Assembly: GCA_014377915.1 (NCBI GenBank)
Contig: JACMOT010000395.1
Coordinates: forward strand, 1 to 10,812
DNA: 10,812 nt
Direction: 5' to 3'
From: Tardiphaga sp.
GTDB taxonomy: Bacteria > Pseudomonadota > Alphaproteobacteria > Rhizobiales > Xanthobacteraceae
Position 1 is the first letter of the stretch; every line of letters begins with the position of its first letter. The notes under the pieces were generated by a model. That model did not search any database. It was not told the DNA's origin and saw only the letters and a list, made by a program, of their open reading frames with translations. Shown here piece by piece: positions 8,087 to 10,812 of this stretch. A program made the translations under genes and the position numbers.

Positions 8087-8126
8087 GTAACGGGAGTTGA
8101 ACAGCTATTCGTCAAAGCATGGTTAA
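8087..8126 (-). promoter_or_regulatory. Candidate cpaB promoter region with a CtrA-type half-site
   Basis: On the minus strand, TTAACCAT (8126-8119) exactly matches the half-site of the alphaproteobacterial cell-cycle regulator CtrA. It is followed within 3 nt by TTGACG (8115-8110), a good -35. The matching -10 (CGTTAC or GTTACA near 8092-8086) is poor. No second TTAA lies at the 7-nt spacing of a full CtrA box. The 120-nt gap before cpaB makes a separate promoter reasonable; the details are inferred. Confidence 0.35.
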
Positions 8127-8140
8127 TGAGCGGTATCTAA

Positions 8141-8159
8141 ATCACCTTAATGCGGTGAT
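8141..8159 (-). terminator. Hairpin just after cpaA, possible attenuator
   Basis: A 6-bp stem (ATCACC / GGTGAT) with a 7-nt loop begins 6 nt after the cpaA stop. On the minus strand it is followed by only a short TTTA, so it is at best a weak terminator or an attenuator between cpaA and cpaB. Confidence 0.3.
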
Positions 8160-8165
8160 CAGGCT

Positions 8166-8690
8166 TCAGGGCAGCGCGAAGCGCGCGAGATCGACAGCCT
8201 TGATCCAGTCGGTTTCCGGATAAACGACGAGCGCGCCGAGCGCGAGCGCGATGCCATATGGAATTCCGGTTTCCTTGTGATGCAAACGCAGCAGCCAGGT
8301 CTGTCCAACCAGCGCGTAAGGCAGCGGCCATTGCCTGAATTGCAGCAACAGCAGCGTTAGCGCGCCGCCGAACAGCGAGGCATAGATGAGGTAATCGAGC
8401 AAATGTCCGAAACCGAACCACAGGCCCGCGGCCGCCGCGACCTTGGCGTCTCCGCCGCCCACCCATCCAAATGCAAAACAGGCGAACGCGACCGTGAGCA
8501 CGGCGAGGCCGGCCCCGGCATGGGTCATGAAGTCATGAAGTCCCATGCCGCTGAACAGCGCCAGCACGGCGAAGCCCGCGATCAGCAACAGCGAAACACG
8601 GTTGGAAATAGACATCGTGAACAAGTCGCTTGCGGCCGCGAAAGCCATCAGCGCTGGAAAAAGCAGCAGGCGAACGATGTCGAGGATCAT
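8166..8690 (-). CDS. cpaA: CpaA/TadV prepilin peptidase
   Basis: A 174-aa inner-membrane aspartic protease of the type IV prepilin peptidase family (A24, short TadV/CpaA class without the N-terminal methylase domain). It removes the leader of the Flp pilin. The two catalytic aspartates are visible: Asp22 in ASDLFTMSISN and Asp81 in the GxGD-type motif GGGDAKV (78-84). The rest is a series of hydrophobic helices, about six, ending at PYGIALALGALVVYPET. The ATG at 8688-8690 is directly before a hydrophobic first helix that places Asp22 correctly; there is no convincing Shine-Dalgarno. It lies between pilA (with a small frame in between) and cpaB, 120 nt from the latter. Confidence 0.93.
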   Translation of the reverse strand: MILDIVRLLLFPALMAFAAASDLFTMSISNRVSLLLIAGFAVLALFSGMGLHDFMTHAGAGLAVLTVAFACFAFGWVGGGDAKVAAAAGLWFGFGHLLDYLIYASLFGGALTLLLLQFRQWPLPYALVGQTWLLRLHHKETGIPYGIALALGALVVYPETDWIKAVDLARFALP

Positions 8691-8766
8691 TGGCTTTACA
8701 GGCCCGTTGCGGCGACGACGCCAAAACTAGTCGGAAGAAATGAATATTCGGAAAACGGCGTATTCT

Positions 8767-8910
8767 TCACAGGCTGGCACATATCCGGAAAATCAGCAGC
8801 GCCAGTGCCAGCAGCAGGGCGGCGCAGACGACCCCGGCGGGTTCGCTGCCGGTAATACCGTTGACCGGCGGTTTTCGCGCGGCGCTACGCCCGGCGGAAA
8901 GGTCACTCAT
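8767..8910 (-). CDS. Possible 47-aa membrane protein between pilA and cpaA
   Basis: I do not recognise this. The frame codes for a polar N-terminal half (MSDLSAGRSAARKPPVNG) and a single strongly hydrophobic C-terminal helix (VVCAALLLALALLIF), ending RICASL, which looks like a tail-anchored or single-pass peptide. AAGG lies about 9 nt before the ATG at 8908-8910. Third codon positions are mostly G or C, as in the neighbouring genes. The frame is open to 8985, but those codons run into the pilA terminator, so the shorter start is chosen. It sits downstream of that terminator and 76 nt before cpaA, so it could be transcribed only by read-through or from its own promoter. It could also be a chance frame. 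Confidence 0.45.
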   Translation of the reverse strand: MSDLSAGRSAARKPPVNGITGSEPAGVVCAALLLALALLIFRICASL

Positions 8911-8967
8911 AGTCACGTGCCTTGCGGAAATGACAACTGCCCCGTGATGTGATCGCGGGCCGGAAAC

Positions 8968-8996
8968 AAAAAAGGGCTCCGGCATGACCGGAGCCC
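8968..8996 (-). terminator. Strong intrinsic terminator after pilA
   Basis: On the minus strand a perfect 9-bp stem (GGGCTCCGG / CCGGAGCCC) with a 5-nt loop (TCATG) is followed at once by TTTTTT and then GTTT. It begins 21 nt after the pilA stop. This is a textbook rho-independent terminator that should end most pilA transcripts before cpaA. Confidence 0.93.
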
Positions 8997-9017
8997 CTTA
9001 TGCAGAGAAACAATCGC

Positions 9018-9182
9018 TTACTTCAGCGAGGTGTTGATCTGACCGAACTTGCTGTTCAGCGTGGTGCCGAGGCCGTTAACCGCAGCGATGATAGCGAGCG
9101 AGATACCGGCGGCGATGAGGCCGTATTCAATCGCGGTAGCGCCGGACTCGTCTTTGACAAAGCGGGAAACAAGATTCTTCAT
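9018..9182 (-). CDS. pilA: Flp/PilA major pilin
   Basis: A 54-aa Flp-family type IVb pilin, the structural subunit of the tad pilus. A short basic leader (MKNLVSRFVKDESG) is followed by ATAIEYGLIAAGISLAIIAA. CpaA should cut after Gly14, leaving Glu19 at mature position +5 followed by Tyr20, the Flp signature. The mature protein of about 40 residues is a hydrophobic helix with a short polar tail (LNSKFGQINTSLK). ATG is at 9180-9182 with GGAG (9194-9191) 8 nt upstream; TAA is at 9018-9020. It is monocistronic in appearance because a strong terminator follows. It lies upstream of and in the same direction as the cpa genes and divergent from the hydroxylase gene. Length and motif fit the family fully. 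Confidence 0.97.
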   Translation of the reverse strand: MKNLVSRFVKDESGATAIEYGLIAAGISLAIIAAVNGLGTTLNSKFGQINTSLK

Positions 9183-9296
9183 AATATAAACTCCAACGCG
9201 TGGCTGTCGAAACTAGCTCTGGTCTCACCGGCGTTCTCAGCACCGTGACCATGGCATCAACGTAGGGTGCGACAATTGCAGCGCGGTTAATTCGAT

Positions 9297-9314
9297 TGCA
9301 TAAACTCGTATGCA
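9297..9314. promoter_or_regulatory. Dyad TGCATA-N6-TATGCA in the pilA/hydroxylase divergent region
   Basis: A perfect 6+6 bp inverted repeat with a 6-nt spacer, 115 nt upstream of the pilA start and about 150 nt upstream of the divergent gene. The shape suits a dimeric regulator's operator. No regulator is identified, and the role is inferred from symmetry and position only. Confidence 0.3.
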
Positions 9315-9336
9315 GTTTTCGCACTTTCGAGCACGG

Positions 9337-9351
9337 TAAACATCTACTTAA
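9337..9351. promoter_or_regulatory. Near-match to a CtrA box (TAAA-N7-TTAA)
   Basis: Read on the minus strand this is TTAA-N7-TTTA, one base from the CtrA consensus TTAA-N7-TTAA. It lies about 155 nt upstream of pilA. CtrA controls pilA in Caulobacter. A match in AT-richer intergenic DNA can occur by chance, so this is tentative. Confidence 0.3.
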
Positions 9352-9354
9352 GAG

Positions 9355-9390
9355 CGCCGTTGACGGCGATGTGACCGTCGGCGACATATT
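9355..9390 (+). promoter_or_regulatory. Candidate promoter of the hydroxylase gene with an overlapping dyad
   Basis: TTGACG (9360-9365) as -35 and CATATT (9385-9390) as -10, spacing 19 nt, about 70 nt before the ATG. The -35 lies inside a dyad CGCCGT-TG-ACGGCG (9355-9368), which could be an operator. The -10 matches only 4 of 6 bases and the spacing is long. Confidence 0.3.
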
Positions 9391-9460
9391 CCCAACATGC
9401 AATTCATCGGTCCTTAAGTGTGAGGCGGTAACGCTGGCATCTTTGAGATATGAGGCTGTC

Positions 9461-10288
9461 ATGAATAATTTGCCGATGGAAATTCTTGATATGTTTGGTC
9501 AAACTATCGCCAAGGTGGTTCCGATCACGTTGGTGCTGGCGCTGATATTCTCAGTGCTGTCCTATTTCTGGTCATGCAATCCCGGTAAGCCGTGGTGGCG
9601 CAAGACCGAACTCGTCACCGACATCTGCTACTGGTTCTTCGTACCTCTGGTCACCCGCGTGGTCCGGATCGGGCTTCTGGTGCTCGGCGCGGCGCTCGTC
9701 TTCAACATTCACGGCGCCGATGAACTGATCGCATTTTACGACAATGGTCACGGTCCGCTTTCGGAAATGCCGTTGTGGGCGCAGGCGGTCTTCTTCCTGG
9801 TCGCATCCGACTTCATGCTGTATTGGCTACATCGCATGTTTCATGGCGGTGGCTTCTGGAAATATCACGCCATCCATCATTCCTCAGAAGAGATAGAGTG
9901 GATCTCCGCGGCCCGCTTTCATCCGGTCAATCTGTTCCTCGGCACGGTGGCGGTTGACGTGGTGCTGCTAATGGCCGGCGTCTCCCCGAACATCATGCTG
10001 TGGGTTGGTCCCTTCACCACCTTCCACTCGGCCTTCGTACACGCCAACCTGAACTGGACGCTTGGCCCGTTGCGCTATGTGCTGGCGACCCCCGTATTCC
10101 ATCGCTGGCACCACACCTCGCAGGAGCGCGGCGGCAACACCAACTTCGCCGGCACCTTTCCGGTCTGGGACATTCTGTTCGGGACGTTCCGGATGCCAGC
10201 CGGCGAGCTGCCGGATCATTACGGCGTCGACGGCGAGCCATTGCCGACTGAATTCAGCGGGCAACTGGCCTATCCGTTCAAGCAATAG
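9461..10288 (+). CDS. Fatty acid hydroxylase / sterol desaturase family membrane enzyme
   Basis: A 275-aa integral membrane protein of the fatty acid hydroxylase superfamily (ERG3/sterol desaturase type), expected to use a di-iron centre, O2 and reducing equivalents to hydroxylate or desaturate a lipid. The histidine clusters are all present: HRMFH (124-128), HAIHH (136-140), His154 in RFHP, His194 in HANLNW and HRWHH (214-218). Hydrophobic segments lie near residues 18-36, 55-82, 105-123 and 155-188. The substrate cannot be told from sequence; lipids such as hopanoids, fatty acids or ornithine lipids are all possible. The ATG at 9461-9463 has GAGG 5 nt upstream; the frame is open back to 9296, but no better start is seen there. 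It is divergent from pilA with 278 nt between them. No known role in pilus assembly; the link is position only. Confidence 0.9.
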   Translation: MNNLPMEILDMFGQTIAKVVPITLVLALIFSVLSYFWSCNPGKPWWRKTELVTDICYWFFVPLVTRVVRIGLLVLGAALVFNIHGADELIAFYDNGHGPLSEMPLWAQAVFFLVASDFMLYWLHRMFHGGGFWKYHAIHHSSEEIEWISAARFHPVNLFLGTVAVDVVLLMAGVSPNIMLWVGPFTTFHSAFVHANLNWTLGPLRYVLATPVFHRWHHTSQERGGNTNFAGTFPVWDILFGTFRMPAGELPDHYGVDGEPLPTEFSGQLAYPFKQ

Positions 10289-10326
10289 AGTCTGATCCGT
10301 CAGGGGTGAGACGAATATGATTTTGC

Positions 10327-10474
10327 CCGGACGTGGTGCGGCCTGGCAAAGCGGAGCTTCACGCGGCTCGTGCCGCTCCGCGGAGCGGGGACCTTGTCAA
10401 AGACCGGAGATTTTCAGGTCCCGGCTCCGCGGTGCGCTACGCCTCCTCGCGGAGGTGCGATGCACCGCTTCCGG
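10327..10474. repeat. Nested palindromic element in the intergenic region
   Basis: This lies in the 340-nt gap between the hydroxylase gene and the next gene, a gap in which I see no gene. Outer ends are imperfect inverted copies: 10327-10341 (CCGGACGTGGTGCGG) and 10460-10474 pair at 11 of 15 positions. Inside, 10374-10394 pairs with 10416-10436 at 19 of 21 positions around a 21-nt loop. A 16-bp perfect palindrome (CCGCTCCGCGGAGCGG, 10373-10388) overlaps the left arm, and a small hairpin CCTCC-TCGC-GGAGG (10443-10456) lies in the right part. No T-tract follows, so it is not a plain intrinsic terminator. The form suits a dispersed REP/RPE-type intergenic element, or a folded RNA. A copy number elsewhere in the genome cannot be seen here. 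Confidence 0.6.
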
Positions 10475-10628
10475 AACACCATTATGGATGTGACGATAGT
10501 GGTACATGACACTACTGATCTAGCGCCCGTTTCCAGTTCCTTCATCAATTAATCCCATATTTGCCACGTCGGGCGCCGGCACCGCTGCGTATCTGCTTTT
10601 GTCGGCTTGTATCGTCCCGGAGTACATC

Positions 10629-10812
10629 ATGTCGCTTCAGTTTCGGCGCACCCGCGTGCGCGTTTCGTTTTTGGCCCGCTCGTTCGCAGCCGTGGTCCTA
10701 CTCTGTCCTGCGTCGGGATATTCCGCGCCCATCGACGACTTGATCGCCGTCAATGTCGACCAGGCCAAGCTCGTCAAATTTCCGGAGCGGATCGCGACTA
10801 TCGTGGTCGGTA
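10629..10812 (+). CDS. Pilus assembly N-terminal-domain protein, 5' end only
   Basis: The first 61 residues of a gene that runs out of the window. The ATG at 10629-10631 has GGAG 6 nt upstream. The product starts with a basic, Arg-rich signal peptide (MSLQFRRTRVRVSFLARS, then AAVVLLCPASGYSA) with cleavage likely after YSA (residue 34). Next comes IAVNVDQAKLVKFPERIATIVVG, which resembles the opening of the pilus formation/secretin N-terminal domain ('V-x-Q-A-x-x-x-x-x-P-x-x-x-x-x-V-V-G'), the same fold family as residues 60-130 of the CpaC encoded here. It is either a stand-alone periplasmic protein of that domain or a second secretin; the rest of the gene would tell. Its place suggests that further pilus genes follow outside the window. 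Confidence 0.75.
   Translation, partial: MSLQFRRTRVRVSFLARSFAAVVLLCPASGYSAPIDDLIAVNVDQAKLVKFPERIATIVVG

Noticed and set aside
8911..8985. A longer start for the small frame between pilA and cpaA
   Set aside because: The start codon at 8983-8985 falls in the loop of the pilA terminator hairpin, so that start is unlikely to be used.
9296..9460. A longer N-terminus for the hydroxylase gene
   Set aside because: The added 55 residues are unlike the family, cover the likely promoter and dyads, and the ATG at 9461 has its own GAGG site.
10370..10552. A 60-codon plus-strand frame in the gap before the last gene
   Set aside because: It runs straight through the palindromic element, has no ribosome binding site that I can see and its product is without recognisable features.
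10561..10743. A 60-codon plus-strand frame overlapping the last gene
   Set aside because: It is out of frame with the gene that starts at 10629, which has a good ribosome binding site, a signal peptide and a recognised domain.
1..10812. CRISPR array, tRNA, rRNA, insertion sequence or transposase
   Set aside because: No regularly spaced direct repeats, no tRNA-like cloverleaf that I could see and no transposase-like protein in any frame.

Overview
The window is a tad/cpa (Flp, type IVc) pilus assembly locus from an alphaproteobacterium. High G+C, the gene order pilA-cpaA-cpaB-cpaC-cpaD-cpaE-cpaF-tadB-tadC and the style of the proteins (short Flp pilin, CpaB starting MNTARIVVLA) point to Hyphomicrobiales, most likely Bradyrhizobium or a relative in the Nitrobacteraceae. 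The taxon is inferred from protein style, not from a database match.

Layout, left to right. Positions 2-244 (+) hold the 3' end of a TPR protein, probably TadD, which converges on the main cluster. The minus strand from 9182 down to 299 then carries the whole machine: pilin (pilA, 9182-9018), a strong intrinsic terminator (8996-8968), a possible 47-aa membrane protein (8910-8767), prepilin peptidase (cpaA, 8690-8166), a 120-nt gap with a hairpin and a possible CtrA-type half-site, then the tightly packed set cpaB, cpaC, cpaD, cpaE, cpaF, tadB, tadC (8045-299), with stop/start overlaps or gaps of 9-21 nt. From 9461 the plus strand carries a di-iron fatty acid hydroxylase/sterol desaturase family membrane enzyme, divergent from pilA. 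A 340-nt intergenic stretch follows, holding a nested, roughly 148-bp inverted-repeat element. The window ends inside a gene whose product has a signal peptide and the start of a pilus-assembly/secretin N-terminal domain.

How the genes work together. CpaA cleaves the PilA leader. PilA subunits are polymerised at the inner membrane by the CpaF ATPase acting on the TadB/TadC platform. CpaE (MinD/ParA-like) places the machine in the cell. CpaB, the CpaC secretin and the CpaD lipoprotein form the periplasmic and outer-membrane channel, and TadD probably helps secretin assembly. The minor pilins TadE/TadF/TadG are not in the window; they may lie beyond its right end after the last gene, but this cannot be seen.

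The core is a well-known system and I see no wholly new one. The most unusual points are the palindromic element at 10327-10474, the pilus-domain gene at the right edge, the lipid-modifying-type enzyme beside a pilin gene, and the terminator and regulatory candidates that split the pilus locus into units of different expected expression.
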